A stretch of DNA of 64,000 bases. Origin: Omphiscola glabra. Taxonomy: Eukaryota; Mollusca; Gastropoda; Lymnaeidae. A program made the position numbers and the translations under genes. This document shows, piece by piece, positions 33,566 through 45,000 of this stretch. Position 1 is the stretch's first letter; every line of letters begins with the position of its first letter. A model generated the notes under the pieces. That model made no database searches. It saw only the letters and a list, made by a program, of their open reading frames with translations, and was not told the origin of the DNA. The stretch is from contig OZ024802.1 of assembly GCA_964017045.1 (NCBI GenBank), positions 7,424,413-7,488,412 of the forward strand, read 5' to 3'.

Positions 33566-33576
33566 AAGAGGGGAGG
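33566..33576 (+). promoter_or_regulatory. Polypurine tract of the gypsy element
   Basis: aagaggggagg directly before tgttatgaag, the expected start of a 3' LTR. Confidence 0.7.
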
Positions 33577-34060
33577 TGTTATGAAGATGACGTGTTAAAG
33601 CACGCCTTCCTTGCTTTCCACGGCCACGACCTCTTACAGTCGATGCCAATTTGGGGTGTGGCTAGCAAAATGTAACCTTGTTTACATTTAAGCTTAGTTA
33701 GTCAGAACCTTATAGAAGGATATGGATAAAACGGGAAAGCAAAACAATGCGTTAGACGGTTCGAGAGACATTAGTAGGAAATGCCTATAAAAAGTCTGAA
33801 CGACGGAAGGAGAGGAGATTTTTTCCTTTCCTTTATCACGAGACGTGCAGTGTGTCATTATTTAATACTAGACCAGGCTTTGTTGTGTGTAGATTTTCTT
33901 TCATTGTACCGATTGTGTTCCTTGTATTTTTACATATAGTACCGGTACCAGCCATACTGTAAGTTAATAATTTTAATCATATTCTTTTACTTTTGTAATT
34001 GATTTAAATTCACACATTAAAAACGTATTAATTGTAATAAGCCCTGACTTTGTGTATCGT
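33577..34060 (+). repeat. 3' LTR of the gypsy element (right end uncertain)
   Basis: Starts TGTTATGAAGATGACG after the polypurine tract and contains a TATA-like tataaaaag at about 33786. The 5' LTR is not in the window, so the right limit cannot be fixed by comparison. Confidence 0.6.
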
Positions 34061-34069
34061 TCTAGTTGT

Positions 34070-34620
34070 TATTGTATTTAAACTTTGGTATATCGTCCTT
34101 TATTGTGGACTGTTTTGAAACGAGCCAATAGAGTAAATAAGAAATAAAATTCTCTCTTAATAACAGTCCGTAATAATATGTATGTATGTATGGCATCTTT
34201 CCGTCTACGAGAGACGATAGATTTATCTTTTCTGATTGCAGCTCTTGGTGTGGGGGACATGTAAAAAGAGACTGCCACTCGAGGATTGGTCTCCCTAGCC
34301 ACACCTAGAGATGTTGATTTTGGCCGCCTTCATGTCTCTTTTGCATATGTCTAAGTATCTGAGACGAGGCCGTCCAACTGACATTTTCCCTGTCGCCAGC
34401 TCGCTGTATAGCACGTCCTTAGGTATGCGACCAGGTTGCATTCGCGTGACGTGCCCAAGCCAGCGGAGGCGTCTTTGGATTAAAAGGGCTGGGACGCTGC
34501 ACATATTTGTTTGAGACAGGACATCCGTGTTGGGGACTTTTTCTTGCCATTTGATGTCAAGGATGCGGCGCAGGCATCTGAGGTGGAAGCCATTGGGCCT
34601 TTTTTCGTGCCTGGTGTATG
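34070..34620 (-). pseudogene. LINE ORF C-terminal fragment with micro-inversion
   Basis: Minus frame from about 34600 reads FHLRCLRRILDIKWQEKVPN, LRWLGHVTRMQPGRIPKDVL, YSELATGKMSVGRPRLRYLD and ICKRDMKAA. These are typical of the C-terminal part of a large molluscan LINE family (RWLGHV-RM---R-PK--LY-EL--GKR--GRP-LRY-DVCKRD-K). The closing Cys/His finger, intact at 17955-18152, is here turned round: 34253-34300 is the reverse complement of the matching bases. The remainder to 34070 continues as in the other copy. Confidence 0.78.
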
Positions 34621-34739
34621 TAGTATATATTTCCGTAATAATATGTTTCTAATTTTACAATTATTAGAGTTAATAAGAATATGTGTTTTATATGGCGAAG
34701 TAGGTACTTGGATCAAGCTATTTTTTGGACGCAATCGCC

Positions 34740-35790
34740 GCTCATAGGGTTTTGAGTTAAAAAGTATTTTAACGCGCTAGAAACGTCGGATCAACAAACG
34801 AATAACTATTCTAGTTACGTTAATTATCAGGCTTTAACGAATATTAGTATGTCATAAAGATAAAAACAATTGTGAGAAGGCTAATTTATCAATACTTTAA
34901 CAACTATTCGTTGTCCCATTTTGAATCGACCCGGTGTACCTGTAAAAATGTATGTAACATAACCATGTAAATGTTCAAGTCTTTAAGATGGTCTAAACAA
35001 GGTTGTTTTTGGCCAAAACAGGGTCTAAAACAGAAAAAACAACAAATGTCTGACAACAAAAGTGATAAATCTATTGACAATAGCATTGATGGTCAAACTT
35101 CTTATAAAATGATACTTGAGTGTGACGTCATTTACATAGGTCAGGTTCATATTCCCCGACCCCGAATCGAAAACTCTCTACCATAGAATAGTTTTGAACG
35201 TTGGACTAGGAAACTGAACGCCAATCAATAAATGTTTCTCTGATCACTAATTTAGCATGTTCTTTGGCCTCTCTTTTGTTTGAATGTCTAGTTTAGTGCT
35301 TGACTCTGCTCCGCGCGACTGCGCATACGGTTCCAACGAAAAGACGTAGCGCGCTGCTTATTCTACCATAAACATTTCCAAAGACCACGGCCGGTCACCG
35401 TGGGTTGTCAAGTAGGCTCATTGACTATGCTACACACGTGAGACATATGTTAAAAAAGGCTGTTGTAATGTCTCAGGCATGAGGGTGTGGAGCTGAGGAA
35501 TAAGTTAACCGGAATTTCCTGGATAATAAACAAATGTTGTAGCTACTGGAGGTCAGAGATCTGTGGCGCTCTTTTCAGTGGTCCCTTGAGATTTTTTAAG
35601 GGTTAGGGGACTGGTGGGACGTTGGCTTGTCTTTCACTTAACGTATCTGTTAACCAGCAGCCGCAGCCGACATCAAGAACGTTTTGTAACAGTACCCAAA
35701 GAATGTTGCTAACGTTTAAAAGGGTAATACAGGTGGTGGGGATCAGGTTTTTGCATACTTTGTTACGCTCATTTCCTTTTTAACGTCTAA
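34740..35790. other. No recognised gene
   Basis: Short ORFs only, for example 34971-35186 (KQKKQQMSDNKSDKSIDNSI), none recognised. Confidence 0.5.
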
Positions 35791-35797
35791 AAACATT

Positions 35798-35930
35798 CTG
35801 TAACAGTGCCATTGTTAATGTTGAAATAACGTACTGTAACAGTGCCATTGTTAATGTTGAAATAACGTACTGTAACAGTGCCATTGTTAATGTTGAAATA
35901 ACGTACTGTAACAGTGCCACCATTAACGTT
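35798..35930. repeat. 36-bp tandem repeat, 3 full copies plus part
   Basis: Unit gttaatgttgaaataacgta + ctgtaacagtgccatt, perfect copies at 35814-35849, 35850-35885 and 35886-35921. On minus the 36-bp unit keeps frame and repeats NNGTVTVRYFNI in a 64-codon open frame (35981-35787). A neighbouring minus frame (36243-36049, MTDRATSRQEMKDLIKFFRK...) is unrecognised and could belong to the same decayed gene. Confidence 0.93.
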
Positions 35931-36513
35931 GGCATTTACTTTGTCCAATTCTGTTTTGATTTTGCCCCAGACGTTATCCAAGTTTCTTTGCGAGATATTG
36001 GATCACCTTGACAATCGAGGAAATCGGTTTACAAAACTTGGACTCTCTTTAGGCTAGAACTAGTCGGGCTGGATGCCTCTGCGATTTTAGCAGCTGCTCT
36101 CCATACGTTTCTGTCACACAAGCGCCGCAAGTAGTAACAGTGTCCTGGCGCAAAAATGGCACAATATCGATATTGCTGTATTTCTTTCTAAAAAATTTGA
36201 TTAAATCTTTCATCTCTTGTCTGGATGTTGCACGGTCAGTCATCTTGAGTAAAATGAAATACAGAAAAATGAAGACTACCGGTAGTCAAATAATTATAAC
36301 GTTAATCCTTAGTTGCCACAGATTTCAAATGCCTTGATGTCAGTGCTCTTATTGTCCCAGTACTGAATCGTACTCAACACAATTCCATTCCTTCTCACAC
36401 ATCAGCCTTGTCAATTGTAATGTTGTAGGCATTAATAAAGATTTCTTCAACGAGGGGGTTGCTGTGTTCATTTGATGCTTCATTTAGCTCAACAAGTCTC
36501 GTCTAAAAGGAGA

Positions 36514-37760
36514 TACCGTATTTTCCGGCGTATAAGACGATGAAGACGATAAGATGAAGATCTTATCAAAATTTCGGGGGTCGTCTTATAAGCTGGTATA
36601 CCCACATTGGCCAGAACTTGAAAAAACATTTAGCAGATATGGGGAAATATTTTTCCACACTTTTACTGCTATGCAGTCTGAATTTGTTTTTTTTGAGGTT
36701 GTTATTTATCAATTTAATAGTTAGCTCTTGTTTTAAACTATTGTCTTTAAGCCATGACAAGATTTGCATTGTAGATGTAGCCATCTATTTGCACAGTTTT
36801 CCCTTTCAATTTTGATTTTTGTACCAGGGCAATATCTACATCATTTTCTGTTTACATTTTTGATAGTTCCAGTAATTTTAGACCTAAGCCACAAGCATTT
36901 ATATGCAAGCATTTGCAGGTGTTTTCTCTTTTTTGCCCTTTGGGTTTAAATATCAGACCCTTTTTCATTAGGAATCTTATGTACTCCGGGTCCGTGCGCT
37001 TGATTTTACTTAAATTCTCACTATTTAGTGACACGAAAGAAAAATACGTTTGTGTGCACTTCAGTGGGCCAAATTTAACTCAGATCGCAGCAACAGGTTT
37101 AAGGCCACTGTATCCTGGTGTACTAGATTCTTGGAAAGACATAATCTGGTACTGAGGCAAAAATTACCAGCAGATCTTGATGCCAAAGGAAATAGTTTCC
37201 ATCGATACGTAATACAACAGCGCAAAAGACATGGCTATGCGTTAATTAGTGTTGGCGAATATATGATGAATCTATAAAAATGAATTTTGATATGGTTGGA
37301 TATAAAATTAATTAAAACAACAGGGACATGAGAAGTCCAGTTTTTCCGTGGTACTAGCATGCACAGCTGATGGCGCTAAACTGAGACCAATGATTATAAC
37401 AGTGGTACTAGCATGCACAGCCGATGGCACCAAACTGAGACCAATGATTATTTTTAAACGAAACACAACGCTGAAACTCCAGTTCCTTGTAGGTCGTTTT
37501 GTACATGTCAATGAAAAAGGATGGATGGATGAAGAAGGGGTAAAGCTGCGGCGTTATAATGTATGGTACAAAATATCCATATTGAAATCCAATCTGATTT
37601 TTAAAATAATTGATTTGGTGTGCGTTGAAAGAAGGATGGTATTATACAGCGAGTATAGCCCAAACACTATATTTTAACAGGAAAAGTAAGGGGTAGTTTT
37701 ATACGCCCAGTCGTCTTATACGCCCAGTCGTCTTATACGCCCAGTCGTCTTTTACTGGTA
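36514..37760 (+). mobile_element. Pogo/Tigger-like DNA transposon, decayed
   Basis: Left end taccgtattttccggcgta + taagacga and right end (reverse complement taccagtaaaagacgactgg) are related inverted repeats. TA lies at both outer edges (36514-36515 and 37759-37760), the expected Tc1/mariner-superfamily target. Inside, plus frames give a CENP-B-type helix-turn-helix (ALQWAKFNSDRSNRFKATVS, WCTRFLERHNLVLRQK), then LPADLDAK and RYVIQQRKRHGYAL. The start of the DDE domain follows: VVLACTADG-KLRPMIIFKR, FVHVNEKGWMDEEG. Frames are broken and the element is internally deleted. The right repeat has been tripled (cttatacgcccagtcgt, 37700-37750). Confidence 0.85.
37050..37680 (+). pseudogene. Pogo/Tigger transposase remnants
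   Basis: Segments 37050-37277 (DNA-binding region) and 37348-37677 (DDE region). The DDE part carries a direct duplication of about 54 bp, so VVLACTADG-KLRPMII appears twice in frame (37348-37401 and 37402-37455). The NMDE/NFDMVG part between them is degraded by stops. Transposases of this family cut and paste their own ends; this one is inactive. Confidence 0.78.
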
Positions 37761-38289
37761 TTTCGTGAATGCTTCTTAAAATTTGAATTAACAATAACTC
37801 AACTGACTGCTTAGAATAAACTTATCATAAAATAGTGTCATTAAATAACCTGTTCCAGGCCACACACTATTCACACTGTAACATTATATGACATTCTTGT
37901 AAAAAACAACAACAACAACAACAAAGAACCAAACCAAACATGAACAAACAAGTTCGTTCAACTCTTACACTCTTGCAGAATTCTCATGCTTGCTTTGATT
38001 AAGTGAACCCTTATAATTTTGGCTGCTATTTTGTAGGCAGTAACACTCTGGAAAAGAGAGTGGATTGAACACAACGCTTCTCTCTTTCCATCTTCACTCT
38101 TGTTTTGTATGTGGGCCACACGATCCATTCTACACAATGGTGGACCGAATCTCTCACAGTAAGACATCATTTTGTGAATTTATAATCATAGACTGACGAA
38201 CTATATTTTGCACACATATATAAGGCTCAATGTGTGTTTGTGGCATTGTTTGGTCGTTATAGACCTTCACTACGATAATAACTTCCCCA
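37761..38289. other. No recognised gene
   Basis: Contains a short (AAC)n at 37904-37922. The ORF 38170-37958 on minus is unrecognised. Confidence 0.5.
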
Positions 38290-38700
38290 TGTTAGGATCT
38301 TCCTTTTTCCACATTTATAATTCCTGCAGTCGGTACGTTTACTGAGGGCAGTAGACTCCCCGTTGTCTAGGGGTTACAAAAACATAATATAAATCACACA
38401 CTCCAGTGTTACTATCTCGATATTACCACAGTTCAATAGCTTCGTTGTCTATGGGGTAATTCAATTACTTAACAAACCATTGATTCATGTCAAATGTCTT
38501 TTTATACAACAAAACAACTCCAAAATTCTAACACTCCATTATGTAATTACTCCATCACTGCTATAAAAACCATAACACATTCATTACATCATTTCCCATA
38601 CCAAAATATATTAAAAAAAAAACCAAACACATAGAAAAAGCTACACATATGCTCTCAACGCCAAACACCCTTTTCCATGTAAAACATTCACGCCCCTAAA
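38290..38700 (-). repeat. LTR-like repeat, possibly two nested or tandem pieces
   Basis: Two copies of the cgttgtcta(g/t)gggg box, at 38371 and 38449, each in the pattern seen near other LTR ends. The right part (cataccaaaatatatt, acacatagaaaaagctacac, ccaaacacccttttccatgt) resembles 19180-19470 and 44700-45000. Confidence 0.45.
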
Positions 38701-40160
38701 ACAACCCACAACTATTGGACGTAGAGAGCTGAAAATTAGCAAAGATGTTCTCTAGTACGCTAGAATCTGAATAGGCTAGGTTAATTTTTTGACTCAACTT
38801 CATGTTGGCCGACGTTGGCCAAAATTCATGTTTTTCCTTTATATGAGCTATACAAATGAAATCCTGTCACGGTCTTGCACTTCGGCTAGGTCGGCTATGA
38901 ACGCTTACTGTAAGTTTATATTGGTGAACACAAACGGCGTCTTTCCTGTTCGCGGTGCGCAAAATGGCTTTGCTCATGACATGAGAACATTGTGTGGAGT
39001 TTTAATCTACTTTGACGTCCGAACGTTGCGAAACGTACCGTTATAGAATATTATTTCTAGACCGGGACGGACAAACCTTTTTTCCAAAAGATCCACAGTT
39101 GTGGCGAATGAAAAGTAAAATTTACTAAACTATATCATATTGATGAAACATTACTACTAAATCATTAATAAAATAAATTAATAGTAATAGGCAGCTTGAA
39201 GGCTTCATCTAAATATTCCCATCAACAATAAAGTACCCACAAAATCATTCCGTTCATTCGATATTGGCAAACTCTGTATACCTTCGTGTTCGCCTTGAGA
39301 CATACGGAATTCGCCCTTTCACTTTTGCTAGCCCAAGAATCTAGAACGACCTTCCTGTCGCTCTCCGAAACAGCCAGACGCCGCCGTCTTTCAAAACTGA
39401 GTTGAAAGCATCTTTTTCGCATTCACCTGCTGGGGTGATGTAGTCTACCTCCTTGTTTCCAGCTTGCTCATATTCCTCGATGTATACTGGGGAACTTTGA
39501 AATGCATTTTTGTTCTTTATAAATTCTATTTTGCTCAAAATTTTAGTACTTAGAAGTGCTTAAGGTAGAGGACACCCCACACTTGTTAAATTTTTGAAAT
39601 TTGTCAATTCTAGTCACTTGCATATTTAGAATTTAAGGTCATGCATTTGCCTCCTAATTGAAATTGTTATTTTTTTTAAAAATATGAAAAGTTAGTTTAA
39701 TTGTGTGCATGTTTATATACCCCACCCTCAATAAATGTTCCATAGCAACCAATATTTTCACTTGGTTAACACGATTCTAAAACAATAACATTCTAATACT
39801 TTAAATAAAAAAGCGAATTAATTATAAACTAACCCTACAGGAAAATGTAAAAAATTTCCTTGAGGGAGATTACTCTAAATATTTAGTTTACGTTTATCAC
39901 CACTTACAAGTTGATGTAATTTTTTTTAAAAAAAAGGATTTTTCTAACATTTGGATCACTTTATCTGGGGGATTTCAATTACGTAATACGTTTATTTCTT
40001 GTTACTGCTTGTTTCTTTTAAACACGTGTAACAAAAAAAGTATATGCGACACCTAAAACACAAGTTTTGTGGCGATAAGTATACCAGGTAGGTACGGTAA
40101 AGCAAGGGAGACTATTTCAAAATTTGTATCGGAAATGGGCGTCGTGGACTTGTGCAGGTA
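38701..40160. other. No recognised gene
   Basis: Minus frames 39538-39341 and 39422-39222 look protein-like in composition but match no family I know. The rest is AT-rich. Confidence 0.4.
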
Positions 40161-40482
40161 AAGCTATCCTTTATTCTGAATATTATCAACTTCAATCACG
40201 TAGGGACATGTGTTACATCGGCTACGATTGTAACATTTGGTGCCTTTATGTGCTTTAATAGCAGGGAGGTGTCTTCTAACTAGCATGTCCCTAAGGCTCC
40301 TGTCCCTCTGGAAAGCGAAAAGACGAGGTTTTCTGAAAATCTCATTTGTAACAGGGTCTGCCATAAGAATAGAGCGATTTTTCAGAACCAGAAAAAGAGC
40401 TTTAAGGTTATGGGGATGAAAAGTTCAAATAAATTTTGACCTATCACTAGCGTCAGAATGAGCAGCTTTAAAAGAATTTTGT

Positions 40483-40669
40483 CTAGTCATACCTCTAACT
40501 CGAGTGACAGCTGTCTAGTCGTACCTTTAACTCGAGTGACAGCTGTCTAGTCGTACCTTTAACTCGAGTGACAGCTGTCTAGTCGTACCTTTAACTCGAG
40601 TGACAGCTGTCTAGTCATACCTTTAACTCGAGTGACAGCTGTCTAGTCATGCCTTTAACTCGAGTGACA
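40483..40669. repeat. 32-bp tandem array inside the PLE ORF, about 6 copies
   Basis: Unit ctagtcgtacctttaactcg + agtgacagctgt, with a/g changes. The array sits exactly where the PLE reading has LVTRVKGMTRQ, and each unit repeats part of that coding sequence. 32 bp shifts frame, so it breaks the ORF. Confidence 0.95.
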
Positions 40670-41419
40670 AGTGCTTTTAAAATTAGCTCAGGATATGACG
40701 TGCGTCGGAAAAAATCCAACATTCAGCCATCCTTTCCCAAAAATCCTCATCATTGCTACAGTCTTCTCTGTCTCAGCAACTGAGAAAAGGGATGGTGTTT
40801 TCACATGATTGAGGATGGGACGATAAATATAGTAAGAAACTGTGACTGTCTGTTTTCTTATAGTAAATAGACGTAGATATGTTGTTCTCGTTTAAGTCCA
40901 AAAAGTTGATGCTACTTTTATGGATCGTTGAAGTGAATTGGATCGTTAGATGAAAATGTCCAATGAAGTCAATAAAACTTTCTAGTTGTGTTATGTCTAT
41001 GTTGGTAATCCTTATACAATCATCTGTATATCTCTTGTAGTATTCTGGGAAAGGTCCTTTGTAGTGTTCTCTCCAAAGATGTTCCAAATGGCCCATAAAT
41101 AGACATGCATAACTTGGTCCAATTTTTGTTCCCATAGCAACACGATTGATCTGGTCAAAAAATTTGCCATTAATTTCAAACGATTTAAGCTGTAAAACCA
41201 GTTCTGTCAGACGTACATGGGCACTTGTTGGAAACTTAGGATTAGGATTATTATTCAGAACAAAAAAATATAGCGCTGAGTCCATCAGTGTGGGCAATTG
41301 AGGTGTACAGTGAAGAAACGTCCATTGCGAAAAGTGAATGGGTTCCATTAGGTAAAACCAAGGACTCGAGAGATTTGATCATGTCGTCAGTGTCCTTAAT
41401 ATACGATGGTGAATGTCAC

Positions 41420-41805
41420 AGATGAGATAGTCGTATGAAGTATGGCCCGTCGCGTACCAAGTAATATTGGTGTTGGTTAATGCGGGGATGTTCCTCTCTG
41501 TGAAAGTTCAGTATCCAGACGTTAAGGAGTATAGCGAAGACAACATAGGCGTTAATCCATGACTAAGAAATTCCTCATTAACAATTATAAACAAGAGAAT
41601 GTGTCGATAGACTCAATCTAGTTTAGCACTGTTTCTTTCCAACCGTTAACATCCATTAATCTTCAACCTCTCCAAAATCTCAAAAACATGGCCCACTTCC
41701 GCCGGAAATCGCACCCCAGCGCGTTTATATTAAATAAATGTGGTGCTACATATCGGGAAGTCCCGAACAAAACACATTATAAGTTACATGAATAATCAAT
41801 GGAGC
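41420..41805. other. Insertion of about 390 bp within the PLE RT
   Basis: Separates two blocks that are adjacent in other PLEs (the region after SCPTELIS and the PSYIKDT block). It has no recognisable coding content; boundaries are approximate. It may be another small mobile element. Confidence 0.5.
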
Positions 41806-42279
41806 GCTATTGTTGAATCCCAACCCAGTCATTTGTGACAATATATGATGGCAAATTTTCAACCATGGGCTAAAAGATTTTATCCGAAAATTCCGAAATT
41901 AGTTCAGTAGGACAAGAACAAGCTGGGACAATAGGTCTTCCAGGACTTCCCTCCTTGTGAATTTTAGGTAACAAATACAAGCATGGTGTACCAAGATCAC
42001 TGTCATAAATTCGTAAGTTTGAGGCATGCGCTGATAATTGGCCAACTTGAATAAGGTCTTCGATGGTGTTCTTGACAATTACATTGTTTTGGACAATGGG
42101 GTCGTTTGACCTCGGCGTGTAAAAGGTTGTATCTTGTAATTGTTTAGAGGCCTCTTCAGTGCATAGCTTCCTATCTCAAACAACAACAGCTCCACCATTG
42201 TCTGCCTGTTTGATAATGATATCCTGGCGTTTTTTTAGTTTGAGAAAGTGCTTGCCATTCTTGTAATTATTTCCAACTG

Positions 42280-43990
42280 TGTGACTCCTGTGTTGATAAT
42301 CTATTCGCCCTTGAGTGCGTAATCCAAGGTAGTCTTATTAGTGATATAGTAAGGAACATATATGATCATATAATTGAACAATATAATGTAGGGACATGGA
42401 TTTATATCCCACTTCTGACATTTTTTTACAAGAAAACAAAGATTGTAAATAGTTAAGATGTTTATTAGTAGTCATGATTGAAGATTGATTGCAGAGGTAA
42501 ATTAATCATTTTAACAGGTGGAGGAGCATTTTATAAACATTTGACTACTGATAAAACATATTATTTTTATGCACATTGAAGATTAAATGTTCCAAGACAT
42601 TTTGATGTGATAATTGGACATATTGACATTGAACATTGAAGAGTTCAGATATTTGGTCACTGTAACGTTAGTATATTGTTAACACTTAGAGATTGAGAGT
42701 TTTTTTAAAATGCTAGAATTGATGTTGCAAGGGAGATAATACTTTAGTATTTTTTATCCAAAAATTTTGTTGCACAAAATTTATTTGGATGGGTGGGGCG
42801 TGTAACAGACTAAAGTATTCATGAATGATTCACAACACCATGAACTCAGAAGTGAGAGATATTCAGTGTATTTTGTGAGTAGCTCGTGAGGTAAAACGAG
42901 AGACGGAAGTCAAGTCCCAGTAAGAGGGCAGTCGATGTAATTATGTTGGAGTGATAAGACGTATGTGGTTTTCTCTATGTTGGACTACGAAATATTATAA
43001 CTAAATTGTGGATCTGTGCGCAAGGATGTTGCATGTACATTGTGCATGATATTTCAATACAAGTATTCAATATGTATGACTATTACTATATTTATAATTT
43101 ATGATTTAAAGTGCTGGATATATATATACAGTGGACGTTGATTATTTATTTCATGGAGAGGAGGATTGATTGTGAGAGTCGTGGTGAGATAATCCCTGAC
43201 AGGACAATAGTATTAGTATTAGTTAACTGTCGCCAACCACGCGCAGTTACAAGTCCTTTACTCAATGCCGATCTTTTTTGTTCAGACAGTGAAAGATCTG
43301 GCGGTATACAAACTACTAGGTTTGGTTCATTTTCTGTTACGGGAGTTGTGATACCCATAGGATTCTTGGCAGATTTAATATTTTCTATTTTTTTCGTCTT
43401 TCCATCAGATTATAAAATATAGAGTTCGTTATGGAGTCCATGAATAATTAAACGAATGAGATCGACTAATAAATTATTATGTTGTATATTCTTTCGAACA
43501 TATATTTCAGAGTTCGAAGCCTATCAGTAAGTTGAGAAATGAGATTTGCATTATTTGCAAAAAAACTGTTATTCATAGTTGGTTATAAATTATAATTTTA
43601 AAATATAAAGGCTTTATACTATACAATTTAAAGCCTGAGTGAAGGTCCTATACTATACTTTTAATCCATTTTCTAAAAGCAGAGAATTTTATTTTTTATT
43701 GTTGCTATAATTATTTAAATCTAATGGATTAACTTAATTTAAAAAAAATGAAATTCCAGCATGGTTGAAGTAACCAAGAAAACTTGTAAATCAATTATCT
43801 TTGAAGCTCATGTGACAATCTTGGCGCTAGCCTTGTCTTTACCAATGGCCACTTCATTAACAAGCTTAAAGCAAAGAAACAAAATTCTGGTGAATTTTAA
43901 TTTGGGCGTGTGTTTTGTCCACTTACTCCTGGTTTGTTTGTGAGCACCGGCTGCTTTGGGTCCGGTGAAATGTCGTCTAGGGGTAGGTCC
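42280..43990. other. No recognised gene
   Basis: AT-rich spacer ending in a poly(C) run (43990-44003). Open frame 43111-43422 has no domain. Confidence 0.5.
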
Positions 43991-44129
43991 CCCCCCCCCC
44001 CCGAACGACCACAGAAAACAATATCTGAGTCTAAAACTCGGTTCGTTTCTCGCTTCAAAGACATTCACGAGATGGTTTTGATCCAATATTCTTTAATTAT
44101 TTACACAATAAACATAAACCATCATTAAT

Positions 44130-44699
44130 GGCGTTCACACAATATCAATGAAAAATTCTATCCACCATCCAAAATGTACCCGGCTCAATAAAAATCACCC
44201 ATTCACTTCTTAACGAATGCTTTTTTTTTCGCTCATAACAAATATATTGCACCACCCCGGAAATGCGCCGTAGCTCATTCGTGGCTGAGCAACACATGGA
44301 GAAGTACCTAAAGAACACATTACTGCTCACTGAAACAATTATACATAGAACGATATCACGTGATCTGACCGTGACACTCTCCTCTCCGCAATATTGCCAT
44401 GATACGTACATATGTCTGTAATTGTATCCACACACAATACAGTCTCTTCATTTGTTTAATGGCTATTTCGACCTCATTGTTGGTATTTGCATGCCTTTGT
44501 CTGGCCTGGATTCTTTCGTTTTTCCAGGTAATCTTAATAGCGTCAAGAAGAGTATATTTGAAGATGCACCATCTCATATCAGCTGTCATTATGTTTGTGT
44601 CAATAAGTTCGTCTTACTTTGACAATAATTTTAGTCTCTTTCTGAATATCTCCATTTTTCTTTTGTTAGCATGTCGACCTCGGTAGAAATGTTACTAAC
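44130..44699. other. Unclassified open frames on both strands
   Basis: Minus 44589-44356 (MTADMRWCIFKYTLLDAIK...) and plus 44399-44686 (hydrophobic) overlap. Neither is recognised, and the plus frame is likely a shadow. May be a decayed mobile element. Confidence 0.3.
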
Positions 44700-45000
44700 T
44701 TCATTAGCAGTTCAATGACTTCGTTATTTCTAGGGGTAATTTAAGTATCTGACAAAGCCATGATTCATATGACACATGTCACTTTATTAAACAAGCAGCG
44801 TGTCTTCTGTCACGCCGTTCTCACTCTGCAGCACCACTACTACAACTAAAAAAACATAACATTTTAGCAACGTCCTTTCCCATACACAGATACGGCACAT
44901 AATACAAAGCACAGATCAACAGCTACACAAATACTCTCAGCACCAAACACGCACCAAAAAAAGCACGAATAAATCACTAACAGTAGACACGACATAATTC
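44700..45000 (-). repeat. Solo-LTR-like repeat
   Basis: Has gttcaatgacttcgtta + tttctaggggtaatt, a tttatt (AATAAA on minus), then cgtcctttcccatacacaga and tactctcagcaccaaacac. Order and wording parallel 19180-19470 and 38420-38690. Ends not resolved. Confidence 0.5.

Larger units (their letters stand above)
40164..42270 (-). pseudogene. Penelope-like element (PLE) reverse transcriptase, broken
   Basis: Read on minus from 42270: IIIKQADNGGAVVV, YLLPKIHKEGSPGRPIVPAC, SCPTELISEF (fingers). Then a gap of about 390 bp, PSYIKDTDDMIKSLESLV, FAMDVSSLYTSI (palm, first Asp), EINGKFFDQINRVAMGTKIG, PSYACLFMGHLE, YYKRYTDDCIR (catalytic, YTDD for YIDD), INFLDLNENNISTSIYYKKTD. After the 32-bp array comes RPxxxAFxR-type sequence RKPRLFAFQRDRSLRDMLVR + RHLP and the CNTCPYV Cys motif. 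This order is diagnostic of Penelope-like retroelements, which are telomerase-related. The GIY-YIG endonuclease expected after the Cys motif is not seen, so the 3' end is missing or lost. Stops, an insertion and the array make it dead. Confidence 0.88.

Noticed and set aside
44399..44686. Hydrophobic plus ORF resembling a membrane protein
   Set aside because: Antisense to another unclassified frame, short, AT-rich; hydrophobicity is expected from T-rich codons.
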